Shown one piece after another: positions 18,411 through 25,503 of a stretch of 64,000 nt of DNA. The stretch comes from Clostridiales bacterium. GTDB taxonomy: Bacteria; Bacillota; Clostridia; Christensenellales; Aristaeellaceae. The notes below the pieces were generated by a model. The model made no database searches and was not told where the DNA came from. It saw nothing but the letters and a program-made list of their open reading frames with translations. The stretch covers positions 39,414-103,413 of the forward strand of contig JAAYUF010000133.1 of NCBI GenBank assembly GCA_012517815.1. The letters run 5' to 3'. The stretch's first letter is position 1, and each line of letters begins with the position of its first letter. The translations under genes were made by a program, and so were the position numbers.

Positions 18411-20030
18411 TTAACGTATGGGGCTATAGCACAGTTGGTAGCGCGCGACATTCGCATTGTCGAGGCCAGGGGTTCGAATCCCCTTAGCTCCACCAAACCG
18501 CCCAGCGGTCGAACACTCTTTTGTTCGGCCGCTGGGCTTTTTTTCGTCCTCTTCCACATCGGCTAAACCTTCCAATTCGGACACGTTTTCGATCATATCG
18601 ATGTAGGAAATCTGCTTTCCTTCCCGGATATTGTAATAAATGACGATCTTATCGTCGTACAGGTAAATGGAATTGATAAACACGTCGATGATCCGCCGGC
18701 GGAAGGGTTCATCGAAGAGATCGCCTTTGCAGAACTGACGCAGCCACGCCATGATCTCTTCGCGGGTATAGCGGATGGAGGCGGCGACGCGGAGCTTTGC
18801 CAGATCGATCTCCATGTCCGTCTTTTTCGTGTCGAGTTCTTCACAGCGCGCCTGGTATCGATCGGCCATCTTTTCGTTTGTGGTGGCCAGAATGCGATCC
18901 ATCAGTTTCTGAATTTCGCCTTCCGCAAGGGCAATCTTCCGTTCCAGATCGCGCACGGTGGCCATATCGAATTCCTTGTCGTACTCCGCGAGGATCGCGT
19001 CGGCGATGTATTCGAGGCGATCCGGCGTGAGAACGTACTCCATCGTCTGCTCCACGACGTACCATTCGAGGAAGTCTTTCCGTTCGTTGAGCTTTTCGCA
19101 CTCGTGAAGCTTCTTCTTTTTGCTGCAGGCGTAATAATAATAAACGGAACCGTTCTTACTGCGGCCACACTCGCCGGTGACGGGAGAGCCACACAGCGCG
19201 CAGAAGAGCTTGCCTTGCAATAGGTATTCCATTTTCGCGGACGCACGTCCTCCGCCGGAGCGCCGCATGGACGCGATCTTCCGCTGAACGGTATCAAAAA
19301 GCACCGGTTCCACGATCGCCGGGCAGCCGCCTTCCACGGGAATACCGTCGTGCGTGTACTCGCCGATGTACTTCCGGTTTTTGAGAACGGCCTTTAACCA
19401 GCTGTGGCCAATGGGAAGCCCGCGCCCGGAGCGCAGGCCCTGCGCGTTCAGCCAGTTGATGATCGCCTGCGAGCCTTCGCCGCCGGCGTACATGGCAAAG
19501 ATTTTCTGGACGTATTCGGCGTTCACAGGATCGATTGTGAGCCGCTTTTCCTTGACGGCATAACCGAACGGCAAGGGGCCGCCCACAAACGTGCCTTTCA
19601 AGGCGGATTCACGCATACCGCGCTTGATCTTTACTTTCAAATCTTCACTGTAGTATTCGGCGGAGGCTTCCAGCAACGCCTCCAAAAGGATAGATTCAGG
19701 GTTGTCCCCTATGTTTTCGATAGCGGAGACAACCTTCACACCGTAGGCTTTCAGCTTGTGCTTGTACATGGCCGAATCGTACCGGTTGCGGGTAAACCGA
19801 TCCAGCTTCCAGACAATGATCCGCTGGAATTGCTTTTTCGAGGCATCAGCGATCATCCGTTGAAAATCCGGCCGGTCGTCCGTTTTCCCGGACAAGGCAC
19901 GGTCGATATACTCGCCGATCACGGTTAAGCCTTCACGCTTCGCGTAGGAGTAGCAATCGCGCAGCTGGCCTTCGATGGACTGTTCTGTTTGATTGTGCGA
20001 GGAATACCGGGCATAGATAACGGCGTTCAT
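18411..20030 (-). CDS. Large serine recombinase (prophage integrase), C-terminus fused to antisense tRNA sequence
   Basis: This 539-codon frame encodes a large serine recombinase. The resolvase domain starts YARYSS with catalytic S10 and continues to about residue 150. A recombinase domain follows (about 165-270), then a zinc ribbon (FCALCGSPVTGECG ... YYACSKKKKLHECE, about 278-315), then a coiled-coil region (about 350-430). After about residue 495 the frame reads antisense through the tRNA terminator, and from about 513 through the entire tRNA, ending at TAA 18411-18413. The native stop was probably displaced on integration. It overlaps the 65-residue gene upstream by ATGA. It should catalyse integration and, with a partner, excision. 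Confidence 0.93.
   Translation of the reverse strand: MNAVIYARYSSHNQTEQSIEGQLRDCYSYAKREGLTVIGEYIDRALSGKTDDRPDFQRMIADASKKQFQRIIVWKLDRFTRNRYDSAMYKHKLKAYGVKVVSAIENIGDNPESILLEALLEASAEYYSEDLKVKIKRGMRESALKGTFVGGPLPFGYAVKEKRLTIDPVNAEYVQKIFAMYAGGEGSQAIINWLNAQGLRSGRGLPIGHSWLKAVLKNRKYIGEYTHDGIPVEGGCPAIVEPVLFDTVQRKIASMRRSGGGRASAKMEYLLQGKLFCALCGSPVTGECGRSKNGSVYYYYACSKKKKLHECEKLNERKDFLEWYVVEQTMEYVLTPDRLEYIADAILAEYDKEFDMATVRDLERKIALAEGEIQKLMDRILATTNEKMADRYQARCEELDTKKTDMEIDLAKLRVAASIRYTREEIMAWLRQFCKGDLFDEPFRRRIIDVFINSIYLYDDKIVIYYNIREGKQISYIDMIENVSELEGLADVEEDEKKPSGRTKECSTAGRFGGAKGIRTPGLDNANVARYQLCYSPIR
18420..18495 (+). tRNA. tRNA-Ala (anticodon CGC)
   Basis: A full cloverleaf is visible. The acceptor GGGGCTA/TAGCTCC contains the G3-U70 pair that marks alanine tRNAs. 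The anticodon stem is CGACA/TGTCG with loop TTCGCAT (anticodon CGC at 18453-18455), and the T arm is AGGGG-TTCGAAT-CCCCT. Discriminator A is at 18492 and an encoded CCA at 18493-18495. The D stem has one A-C mismatch. The prophage recombinase frame runs antisense through the whole gene. Confidence 0.95.
18500..18544 (+). terminator. Rho-independent terminator of tRNA-Ala
   Basis: A 16-bp stem (GCCCAGCGGTCGAACA with its complement, one G-U pair) is followed by seven Ts, only a few bases after the CCA end. The host/prophage junction probably lies at or just after this hairpin. Confidence 0.92.
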
Positions 20031-20224
20031 GGCTTATACTCCATTACGGCATCATAAAGCCAGCGTTTCATATGATCGTCAACGCAGCGGCCTTTCAGTT
20101 CTTCCACGTCGAAGCCATTGTCGAGGAGCCAGAAAACCTTCTTCCGAAAAGCATACGAATAACCGCCCATGTAGGAAAGGCGGAGGGACACAATTTGCTT
20201 TTCGTGATATGTGAGCTTGTTCAT
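20027..20224 (-). CDS. Small protein of unknown function upstream of the integrase
   Basis: This 65-residue protein (starting MNKLTYHEKQIVSLRLSYMG) has no family I recognise. It is basic and probably helical, with a possible helix-turn-helix-like N-terminal half (EKQIVSLRLSYMGGYS). Its stop overlaps the integrase start by ATGA, and its start lies two bases from the end of the preceding gene, so it sits tightly within an operon. A directionality-factor role would fit the position but is only a guess. Confidence 0.55.
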   Translation of the reverse strand: MNKLTYHEKQIVSLRLSYMGGYSYAFRKKVFWLLDNGFDVEELKGRCVDDHMKRWLYDAVMEYKP

Positions 20225-20225
20225 A

Positions 20226-20819
20226 TTACGGCGTTAGAAGATCAACGACAGATGAATAATCGGGAGAAGGATCAACATCAAAAATCAAAAAGTACCACTC
20301 TATCAAAGAGCCGCCAAGATCAAAAGAGGTATAGTCTTGACGAAGCGTATACATTATATCTCCGTTTACAACGGAATATGAATGGTCAAAGCTACCAGAA
20401 GTAGATAAACCGTCAGACATGGAACTGATGATTTCTTTGGAAATGGAACTTGCCATTTTTTCATCAGGGGACGGAAGCGAATATAAGATCATCGTGTTGA
20501 TGATGGGCAAAACTATATCGGTATTTTCGGGAACCGCTTTGAATTGAGCTTGATAACGGACAGGTTCACCAGCGTCGTTATAAAGCACGTGAAAACTGGC
20601 GGGATACTTTTCAAAGTCAACACTTTTCGCATAAACAGCGCATTCTGGATCGTCTGGCGTGTATTCCTCCATGCTAGAAGAAAGTGCAATGTCAGAATCG
20701 AAGAACGAATTTACAACGTTTTCAACATAATCACTTTGCAAGGGAATGGCGAAGGACGCGAAGGCTGGAAAACAGAAAAACACCAATACGAGAAGTGAAA
20801 CGAAAAACGATTTTTTCAT
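20226..20819 (-). CDS. Secreted protein of unknown function (possible lysogenic conversion gene)
   Basis: This 197-residue protein begins MKKSFFVSLLVLVFFCFPAFA, a clear signal peptide ending before SFAIPLQS. The start is ATG 20819 behind AAAGGGG; an in-frame ATG six codons upstream lacks a ribosome site. The mature part has no motif I recognise. It lies between the repressor and the integrase, so it may be expressed in the lysogen, and a secreted product there suggests a moron affecting the host surface. Base composition is lower in GC than the neighbouring structural genes. Confidence 0.65.
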   Translation of the reverse strand: MKKSFFVSLLVLVFFCFPAFASFAIPLQSDYVENVVNSFFDSDIALSSSMEEYTPDDPECAVYAKSVDFEKYPASFHVLYNDAGEPVRYQAQFKAVPENTDIVLPIINTMILYSLPSPDEKMASSISKEIISSMSDGLSTSGSFDHSYSVVNGDIMYTLRQDYTSFDLGGSLIEWYFLIFDVDPSPDYSSVVDLLTP

Positions 20820-20840
20820 AACAGGCACCCCTTTCATTAT

Positions 20841-21212
20841 TCAGGCTTCCTCACTCTCCACATAGGGAACACAATCAGTTTTTTTGTACGTATTTACCGC
20901 CATGACAAGGGTTTGCTGCATATACTCCTTGCCTTGCTGCGACAAAGAGCGGTAACCTTCCAGAAGAATAGATTCATCGGACGACAAATTCGATTCAGGA
21001 GAAGCGCCTGAACCAGTTAAAACCCATTCAATAGAAACATTGTATTTATCACATAGCAGAATTAAAGAATCGGAATCAATGCGTGAAACAGCGCGTTCGT
21101 AATTGCTAATCGACTGGGGTTTAACAGAAATTGTTTGAGCTGCTTCTTCTTGTGTTATACCGGCTTTTTCACGTGCAAACTTCAAACGGTTTGCAATATC
21201 TTGCCTTCCCAT
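20841..21212 (-). CDS. CI-like phage repressor (XRE helix-turn-helix)
   Basis: This 123-residue repressor has an N-terminal HTH_3 domain (RLKFAREKAGITQEEAAQTISVKPQSISNYE is the helix region, residues 9-39) and a short acidic C-terminal part without a LexA-type protease motif. I choose ATG 21212 because AGGTGG lies at good spacing; a GTG at 21224 is the alternative. It is divergent from the Cro-like gene across a 150-base control region with two 11-bp palindromes. It should maintain lysogeny by blocking the rightward early promoter. Confidence 0.85.
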   Translation of the reverse strand: MGRQDIANRLKFAREKAGITQEEAAQTISVKPQSISNYERAVSRIDSDSLILLCDKYNVSIEWVLTGSGASPESNLSSDESILLEGYRSLSQQGKEYMQQTLVMAVNTYKKTDCVPYVESEEA

Positions 21213-21232
21213 ATCAATCACCACCTGAATGC

Positions 21233-21261
21233 ATTATATACAAACATCTGGAAAAAGTAAA
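21233..21261 (-). promoter_or_regulatory. Repressor (leftward) promoter
   Basis: On the minus strand TTTACT (21261-21256) and TATAAT (21238-21233) are separated by exactly 17 bases, upstream of the CI-like gene. An imperfect operator-like CAAAGAATTATT lies against the -35. Confidence 0.7.
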
Positions 21262-21290
21262 TAATTCTTTGAGTATTCTATAAAAAACGG

Positions 21291-21342
21291 TTGACATTAA
21301 AAGAATCTTTGTTTATTATAAATACGAACACAAAGATTCTTT
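21291..21342 (+). promoter_or_regulatory. Early rightward promoter with two palindromic operators
   Basis: TTGACA (21291-21296) and TATTAT (21314-21319) have 17-bp spacing. AAAGAATCTTT (21300-21310) lies between them and AAAGATTCTTT (21332-21342) lies at the start of the transcript. The two 11-bp palindromes are reverse complements of each other, as expected for repressor binding sites. Confidence 0.8.
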
Positions 21343-21360
21343 GAGATCGGAGGATGAAGC

Positions 21361-21579
21361 ATGAAAGCATCTTATGCGGTAAACGAGCGGATTGCGCGGA
21401 TTATAAAAGAACGCGGGATCAGGTGCGCTCATGTGGCAAAGATGAGCGGGCTTACAAACAGCGACGTTTACAGGATCACACGAAACGAAAGACCTGTTTA
21501 CGCCGAGGAGATCATACCGATTGCGGAGGCTTTGAACGTGGGATTGAACGAGCTTGTGCCCACCACCAAGACCGCCTAA
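21361..21579 (+). CDS. Cro-like XRE-family regulator
   Basis: This 72-residue protein is a single helix-turn-helix domain (VNERIARIIKERGIRCAHVA then MSGLTNSDVYRITRNER), starting at ATG 21361 behind GGAGG. It is the first gene of the rightward early operon and is transcribed from the promoter at 21291-21319. The Cro role is inferred from size, orientation and position opposite the repressor. Confidence 0.8.
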   Translation: MKASYAVNERIARIIKERGIRCAHVAKMSGLTNSDVYRITRNERPVYAEEIIPIAEALNVGLNELVPTTKTA

Positions 21580-21580
21580 C

Positions 21581-21670
21581 CCCCGCAAGCAGCTCCGCGC
21601 GGAGCACATCCCGCAGATAGCCAACGCACTGGGCGTAACACCGAACGACATCTTTCAAAAGAGCGCGTGA
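21581..21670 (+). pseudogene. Remnant of a second XRE-type regulator (C-terminal fragment)
   Basis: Just after the Cro-like stop, another frame encodes PRKQLRAEHIPQIANALG followed by VTPNDIFQKSA and a stop. This is the usual end of an HTH_3 domain and resembles the tail of the Cro-like gene (EEIIPIAEALNVGLNELV). It has no start codon or ribosome site. It looks like the scar of a duplication or exchange in the immunity region. Confidence 0.55.
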
Positions 21671-21725
21671 CGCGCCATACAGCGCGTGAGCGAATACACA
21701 CCCACAACAGAAAGGAGCCTACACC

Positions 21726-21923
21726 ATGGAAAACACGACGGTAAGGATCAAGGTAACGGGGATGAAGGAACTGGACGCGGCCATCAAAAGGCTGGAGGAC
21801 GCACGCGAGGCAATGGTCGCGGCGATTAACGGGGTAAGCCACACGATCTTTGGGAACACGATCAAAGTGGAATGCGACGTGGAGCTGAACGTGAACGAAG
21901 AACCCGCCGACAGCGGCAACTGA
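21726..21923 (+). CDS. Small early protein of unknown function
   Basis: This 65-residue protein has an amphipathic helical core (MKELDAAIKRLEDAREAMVA) and an acidic end. It starts at ATG 21726 after AAAGGAGCCTACACC. No family is recognised. It lies in the early operon right after the regulator genes. Confidence 0.65.
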   Translation: MENTTVRIKVTGMKELDAAIKRLEDAREAMVAAINGVSHTIFGNTIKVECDVELNVNEEPADSGN

Positions 21924-21937
21924 CGGCGGGCGGAGGA

Positions 21938-22069
21938 TTAACGGGACGACTGTTTGCGAAGATCGGTAATCATGTTCAGGATCGGGATCAAGTCTTTGGC
22001 GGTAAGCGGATCGTTCGGGTGGTTTGAAGCAAGCTCAACGAGATAAGCCATGGACTGATCGTAAGACAT
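21938..22069 (-). CDS. Possible 43-residue protein on the opposite strand
   Basis: The frame from ATG 22069 encodes MSYDQSMAYLVELASNHPND followed by a Leu/Ile-rich helix and ends RKQSSR. The composition is protein-like, but there is no ribosome site and it opposes the operon. The following 22070-22200 is GC-rich, with several short inverted repeats and no gene on the plus strand. Confidence 0.3.
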   Translation of the reverse strand: MSYDQSMAYLVELASNHPNDPLTAKDLIPILNMITDLRKQSSR

Positions 22070-22220
22070 AAGCCGGAAGCATACCGCGGCGGGGGCGTTG
22101 AGCCTTCGCCGCGGAGAAGCCGAAGAAGGTAATGGGCCACGGCGTGCGCAAGCCGTGACGGTTGCAAGCCCGTAATGCCGAAGAGGCAAACACAGAGCAC
22201 CTAACAAGGAGGACAACAGC

Positions 22221-22475
22221 ATGGCCGAACGATTGAAACGCGGGGAAGCGCTGGTGCGGATCGGACAGACCGCCTTGCGCGCGCCGGACGGAACCTACCT
22301 GCCGGCGGTGCCGCTCTACATCAAGGTAAAAGCTTCGGAGGTGGACAAGACCGAAGTTTCGGAAGGCGAACACGGGCTGGCGGCGGACATGGCCGGGGTG
22401 TTTGCAAAGAAATACAAACAGTACGTAGACGGAACGAAACCAACAAAGAGGACGCAGAAAGGGAAAGCGTCCTGA
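22221..22475 (+). CDS. Early phage protein of unknown function
   Basis: This 84-residue protein begins MAERLKRGEALVRIGQTALR and is basic at its end (KPTKRTQKGKAS). It starts at ATG 22221 behind AAGGAGG. The central strand-rich part (YLPAVPLYIKVKASEVDKTE) has no match I recognise. It is followed after 17 bases by the zinc-ribbon gene. Confidence 0.65.
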   Translation: MAERLKRGEALVRIGQTALRAPDGTYLPAVPLYIKVKASEVDKTEVSEGEHGLAADMAGVFAKKYKQYVDGTKPTKRTQKGKAS

Positions 22476-22492
22476 AAGGAGGCGAACCGTGC

Positions 22493-22651
22493 ATGATGTG
22501 CCCAAAGTGCGAAGCGCGCGGCTACGTAGTTACCACAGAACCCAAAGACGATTGCACATTGCGATATTACCGGTGCCATGAGTGCGGGAACCGATGGAAA
22601 ACCATAGAGCGGATCGTGAAAGCGGGGAAAACCGATGAACAAAAAGGATAA
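22493..22651 (+). CDS. Small zinc-ribbon protein
   Basis: This 52-residue protein starts at ATG 22493 (or the adjacent ATG at 22496) behind AAAGGAGG. It has two CxxC knuckles, MMCPKCEARG and RCHECGNRWKT, about 25 residues apart, as in the NrdR N-terminal or Ogr-like zinc ribbons that bind nucleic acid. Its end overlaps the next start by 17 bases. A role in transcription is plausible but unproven. Confidence 0.7.
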   Translation: MMCPKCEARGYVVTTEPKDDCTLRYYRCHECGNRWKTIERIVKAGKTDEQKG

Positions 22652-23126
22652 GCGTTTTCTGGTATTCCTGATCGCCGCCGCGTGGTTGACGCTCTTGTTT
22701 GCGGGCCTATATGATGCGGCGCGCGCCGAAGGAACCACGACCATGTACGTGCATGTAAGCAGCGATACCTACCTGAACGGACGGCACAACCCACAAAAGG
22801 ACAGCACCGTGGAAATGCGGTTATACAGCGGGGACGCGGTGGACGTAATCACGGTTGAGAACGGGTGGGCGGAGATCGAAGGCGGAGAAGCCGGAACGGC
22901 GTGGTGCTGCATCGATTACCTAGCATCATACCAGCCGGGAGAAGCCGCACCGGAATACACGGTGGTTTCAAACGGGCGCGTCCGAGTGCGGACAGCACCG
23001 GACGGGGAAACGGTGCGATACGTAAGCAACGGGGATACCGTCGAGGTTCGGTTTGTGATCGGAGGGTGGGCATACATCGGAAACGGATACATCATGACGG
23101 ACTATCTGGAGGTGAAGCAGGAATGA
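22635..23126 (+). CDS. Secreted or anchored protein with two SH3-like repeats
   Basis: This 163-residue protein has an N-terminal membrane segment (FLVFLIAAAWLTLLFAGLY) and a possible signal cleavage near ARAEG. Two bacterial SH3-like modules follow: one around LNGRHNPQKDSTVEMRLYSG with GDAVDVITVENGWAEI, the other around GRVRVRTAPDGETVRYVSNG with GDTVEVRFVIGGWAYI. SH3 domains of this type bind cell-wall peptides. The stop overlaps the next start by ATGA. Being in the early operon it may affect the host envelope rather than lysis. Confidence 0.7.
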   Translation: MNKKDKRFLVFLIAAAWLTLLFAGLYDAARAEGTTTMYVHVSSDTYLNGRHNPQKDSTVEMRLYSGDAVDVITVENGWAEIEGGEAGTAWCCIDYLASYQPGEAAPEYTVVSNGRVRVRTAPDGETVRYVSNGDTVEVRFVIGGWAYIGNGYIMTDYLEVKQE

Positions 23127-23242
23127 GCGTGTTCTGGATCATCGGGTTGCTGGCGATAGGGGCATTCGTCGGAATGATCCTGATGGCGGCGGTAAGCGTT
23201 GCGCACGGCCCAGACGACAAAGACGACCGGAAGGATGAGTAA
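23123..23242 (+). CDS. Single-span membrane protein, DUF3789-like
   Basis: This 39-residue protein is one membrane segment (FWIIGLLAIGAFVGMILMAA) with a charged tail (PDDKDDRKDE), the form of the DUF3789 family found in Firmicutes phages and elements. The ATGA overlap with the SH3 gene fixes the start. Its function is unknown. Confidence 0.65.
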   Translation: MSVFWIIGLLAIGAFVGMILMAAVSVAHGPDDKDDRKDE

Positions 23243-23245
23243 GAC

Positions 23246-23536
23246 GTGAACAACGACAGGATCATCCCGATCCTTGAAACACTAGAACCGTTTTGCAAGG
23301 GATGTCCGCACCTGGGAATCACGACGCAGCCGGTATACGCAAACGAGTTCACGATCAAGGTAACGATCTCTTGCGACAAGATCGAGCCATGCCGGAGAGC
23401 ATACGCCATAGGAAAAAGCGAGCCACAAGGAGGACAAGGACATGCGGAAACTGCTGCGGAGCATCGCACGGGCGAACATGGAAGCGCTGGGAGTAACGAC
23501 GCAGAACAAAAAGCGCGCCTACCAAACGAAGGATAA
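23246..23536 (+). CDS. Small cysteine-containing early protein
   Basis: A GTG start at 23246 opens a 96-codon frame. The first 55 residues look real, with four cysteines (FCKGCPHLG ... SCDKIEPCRRAYAIG) that could bind a metal. The last 35 residues are low-complexity and lie out of frame over the next gene, an overlap of 95 bases, so they may not be conserved. No function is recognised. Confidence 0.5.
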   Translation: MNNDRIIPILETLEPFCKGCPHLGITTQPVYANEFTIKVTISCDKIEPCRRAYAIGKSEPQGGQGHAETAAEHRTGEHGSAGSNDAEQKARLPNEG

Positions 23537-23642
23537 GAAGTGGGTGAGCAGCTACTTCGCGGAGAACTGGCGCAAGTTCGCAACGCCGCAGGCGTGCCGG
23601 AAGGCACAGAAAGCGAGGATCATGAGGAGGGCGGCACAATGA
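23442..23642 (+). CDS. Small basic early protein
   Basis: This 66-residue protein, very rich in Lys and Arg (MRKLLRSIARANMEALGVTT ... ARIMRRAAQ), starts at ATG 23442 with AAGGAGG nine bases upstream. Its charge suggests nucleic-acid contact. The stop overlaps the next start by ATGA. Confidence 0.6.
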   Translation: MRKLLRSIARANMEALGVTTQNKKRAYQTKDKKWVSSYFAENWRKFATPQACRKAQKARIMRRAAQ

Positions 23643-24157
23643 CAAAGGTAAGAAAGCAACTTTCGCTTGAAACGATCGAGGCGGGGTTGAAGGACAGCGA
23701 CTGCGACGTGCGGCAGGCCGCCATGAACGCCTGCCAAGGCCGGGACGTACCGCTCACCGTGATCGAGGCGGGGTTGAAGGACAGCGACTGCGACGTGCGG
23801 CAGGCCGCCATGAACGCCTGCGTAAAGAACGGGTATCCGATTCCGGTTATCCGTACCATTGAACCGCCGGAAACGGTTTACAAAAAGTGCGTCGGAGACG
23901 TGATCGTATGCGCGACGATACCGGAAACGGCACAGGTACGCGGGAAGAAAGGGAGCAAATGCCGGGCATCCGCAGCGCATATCACAGAGATCATCGGGAC
24001 GTTCGGAGGCGAAAGCGTCGGAATCTCCGTGTGGGATAAGAAAACAACGTACTTTGTCGGGGACGACGTGCTGATCGAGGATTACGACATGAGCGAAGAC
24101 GAGTGCTCGCAAGGGTTCCACTTCTTTTGCACGATCGAAGAAGCGAAGAAATACTGA
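23639..24157 (+). CDS. Early protein with HEAT-like tandem repeat and a C-terminal unknown domain
   Basis: This 172-residue protein starts at ATG 23639, overlapping the preceding stop. The N-terminal part holds two near-identical 29-residue helical repeats (TIEAGLKDSDCDVRQAAMNA, then VIEAGLKDSDCDVRQAAMNA), whose DVRQAA core is typical of HEAT repeats. The rest (DVIVCATIPETAQVRGKKGS ... GFHFFCTIEEAKKY) is a conserved-looking phage domain of unknown role. The repeats share a perfect 61-bp DNA identity, so the duplication is recent. Confidence 0.7.
   Translation: MTKVRKQLSLETIEAGLKDSDCDVRQAAMNACQGRDVPLTVIEAGLKDSDCDVRQAAMNACVKNGYPIPVIRTIEPPETVYKKCVGDVIVCATIPETAQVRGKKGSKCRASAAHITEIIGTFGGESVGISVWDKKTTYFVGDDVLIEDYDMSEDECSQGFHFFCTIEEAKKY
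23674..23821 (+). repeat. Perfect 61-bp direct repeat, 87-bp period
   Basis: GATCGAGGCGGGGTTGAAGG and the 41 bases after it occur at 23674-23734 and again, without a mismatch, at 23761-23821. The 87-bp period keeps the frame (29 codons). Confidence 0.95.
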
Positions 24158-24174
24158 CGGCGGAGGGAAGCACA

Positions 24175-24495
24175 ATGACAGAAAAGCTGAAACAGCGCGC
24201 GGAGATCAAGAAAGAGCTGCAGGCGGTTCTGGCGGAATGCCGGGACGAAAACGGACTGAAAGGATGGCCAAAGGCAACGATCACGCTGGAAAGCCTGCAG
24301 GCGGAGCAGATGACGGCGACGATCTATTGCGGGAAAGGCGAAACGGACAGCGTGAACGGAGCGCCGAAGGTGCGCAATCACAAAGGCTTCATCCGTTTCG
24401 TGCGCAAGTACGGATGCGGAGTAAAGATGCAGACCGTGGCACAGGGAACGAAGCGCACCGTACAGATCGCGCTGACGTTCGATACGCGGATATAG
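24175..24495 (+). CDS. Early phage protein of unknown function
   Basis: This 106-residue protein begins MTEKLKQRAEIKKELQAVLA at ATG 24175, 17 bases after the previous gene and behind GGAGGGAAGCACA. An N-terminal helix is followed by a strand-rich half (ATITLESLQAEQMTATIYCG ... RTVQIALTFDTRI). No family is recognised. Confidence 0.6.
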   Translation: MTEKLKQRAEIKKELQAVLAECRDENGLKGWPKATITLESLQAEQMTATIYCGKGETDSVNGAPKVRNHKGFIRFVRKYGCGVKMQTVAQGTKRTVQIALTFDTRI

Positions 24496-24504
24496 GAGAA
24501 GAAC

Positions 24505-24648
24505 ATGCAATACGTGCGCTGGAGACTGGAAAGGATCGGGAAAGGGTTCGGAAAGCTGATCCTGCTGCCCGTGCTGATAGCGACAGCGCCGTTTGCGCTT
24601 CTCAACGACATGGCGCGGAGGTTGATCTTTCTATGCGAGAGGCGATGA
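24505..24648 (+). CDS. Small membrane protein
   Basis: This 47-residue protein starts at ATG 24505 behind AGGAGAAGAAC. It has a basic start and one hydrophobic segment (LILLPVLIATAPFALL). Its end overlaps the following gene by 16 bases. Its function is unknown. Confidence 0.5.
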   Translation: MQYVRWRLERIGKGFGKLILLPVLIATAPFALLNDMARRLIFLCERR

Positions 24649-24818
24649 ACGGATGCAGCCGCTGCGCGCACGCGGCCTATTGCGGGACAAAAACCGAAAA
24701 CGGGTGGTGCGCGAACTTCACAACGCCGGAGCAGGCACTCAGGGACGCTGAACGGGCGGACGAACGCCGCTGGGCCATGCACAAGGCAGACGACCAAACA
24801 AGGCCGGAACGGAGATAA
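24633..24818 (+). CDS. Small cysteine-rich early protein
   Basis: This 61-residue protein has four cysteines near its start (NGCSRCAHAAYCGTKTENGW then CANF), a likely zinc site, and a charged helical tail. It starts at ATG 24633 with GGAGG ten bases upstream (ATG 24645 is an alternative). It precedes the methyltransferase by 7 bases. Confidence 0.55.
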   Translation: MREAMNGCSRCAHAAYCGTKTENGWCANFTTPEQALRDAERADERRWAMHKADDQTRPERR

Positions 24819-24825
24819 CGAAGCC

Positions 24826-25503
24826 ATGATCGAGCTTGACACGCTTTACAACCGGGACTGCATGGAAGGAATGAAAGAGATACCCGACGGGTATTTCGAC
24901 ATTGCCGTGGTTGATCCGCCTTACGGGATCGGAATGGACGGCCAACGCGAATCCGTAGACCTGAGGGGGGGAAGGCGCTTATATCGCAAGAAACACGAGA
25001 ACTACGGGTGGGACAAAGCGATACCAGGCGAGGACTACTTCCGAGAATTGGAACGCGTATCCAGAGAGCAAATCATATTCGGAGCAAACTACTTCGTGGA
25101 GCACCTGCACAAGGGAACCAAAGGATGGATCGTATGGGACAAGGCGCAGCACGGCCTTACCATGAGCGACTGCGAGCTGGTGTACACGAGTTTCAACGTT
25201 CCGACGCGCGTGGTGGTCATAAGCCGCGGGGAGCTTGCACGGGAAGACACGTTCCATCCGACACAAAAGCCGGTCAAGCTCTATCAATGGATACTAGCCA
25301 ACTACGCGATGAAAGGGCAGAAGATACTGGACACGCACGCCGGAAGCGGAGCCTGCCTGATCGCCTGTTACCGGATGGAATGCCCATACGTCGGGTTCGA
25401 GATCAACGAAACGTACTGGAAAAAGGCAAACGAGCGGATCGCGGCCGAAAAGGCGCAGATCAGAATGATCGACCTTCTGGAGGGAAAAGCGAATGAAGCT
25501 TAA
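24826..25503 (+). CDS. Phage DNA methyltransferase (N6-adenine/N4-cytosine, DPPY type)
   Basis: This 225-residue methyltransferase has catalytic DPPY at residues 30-33 and the SAM-binding DTHAGSG at 169-175, with HPTQKP at 144-149. The catalytic motif precedes the SAM motif, the beta-class order, as in many phage orphan enzymes. No restriction gene is next to it, so it probably protects phage DNA or marks it for regulation. It overlaps the next gene by 11 bases. The target sequence cannot be predicted. Confidence 0.9.
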   Translation: MIELDTLYNRDCMEGMKEIPDGYFDIAVVDPPYGIGMDGQRESVDLRGGRRLYRKKHENYGWDKAIPGEDYFRELERVSREQIIFGANYFVEHLHKGTKGWIVWDKAQHGLTMSDCELVYTSFNVPTRVVVISRGELAREDTFHPTQKPVKLYQWILANYAMKGQKILDTHAGSGACLIACYRMECPYVGFEINETYWKKANERIAAEKAQIRMIDLLEGKANEA

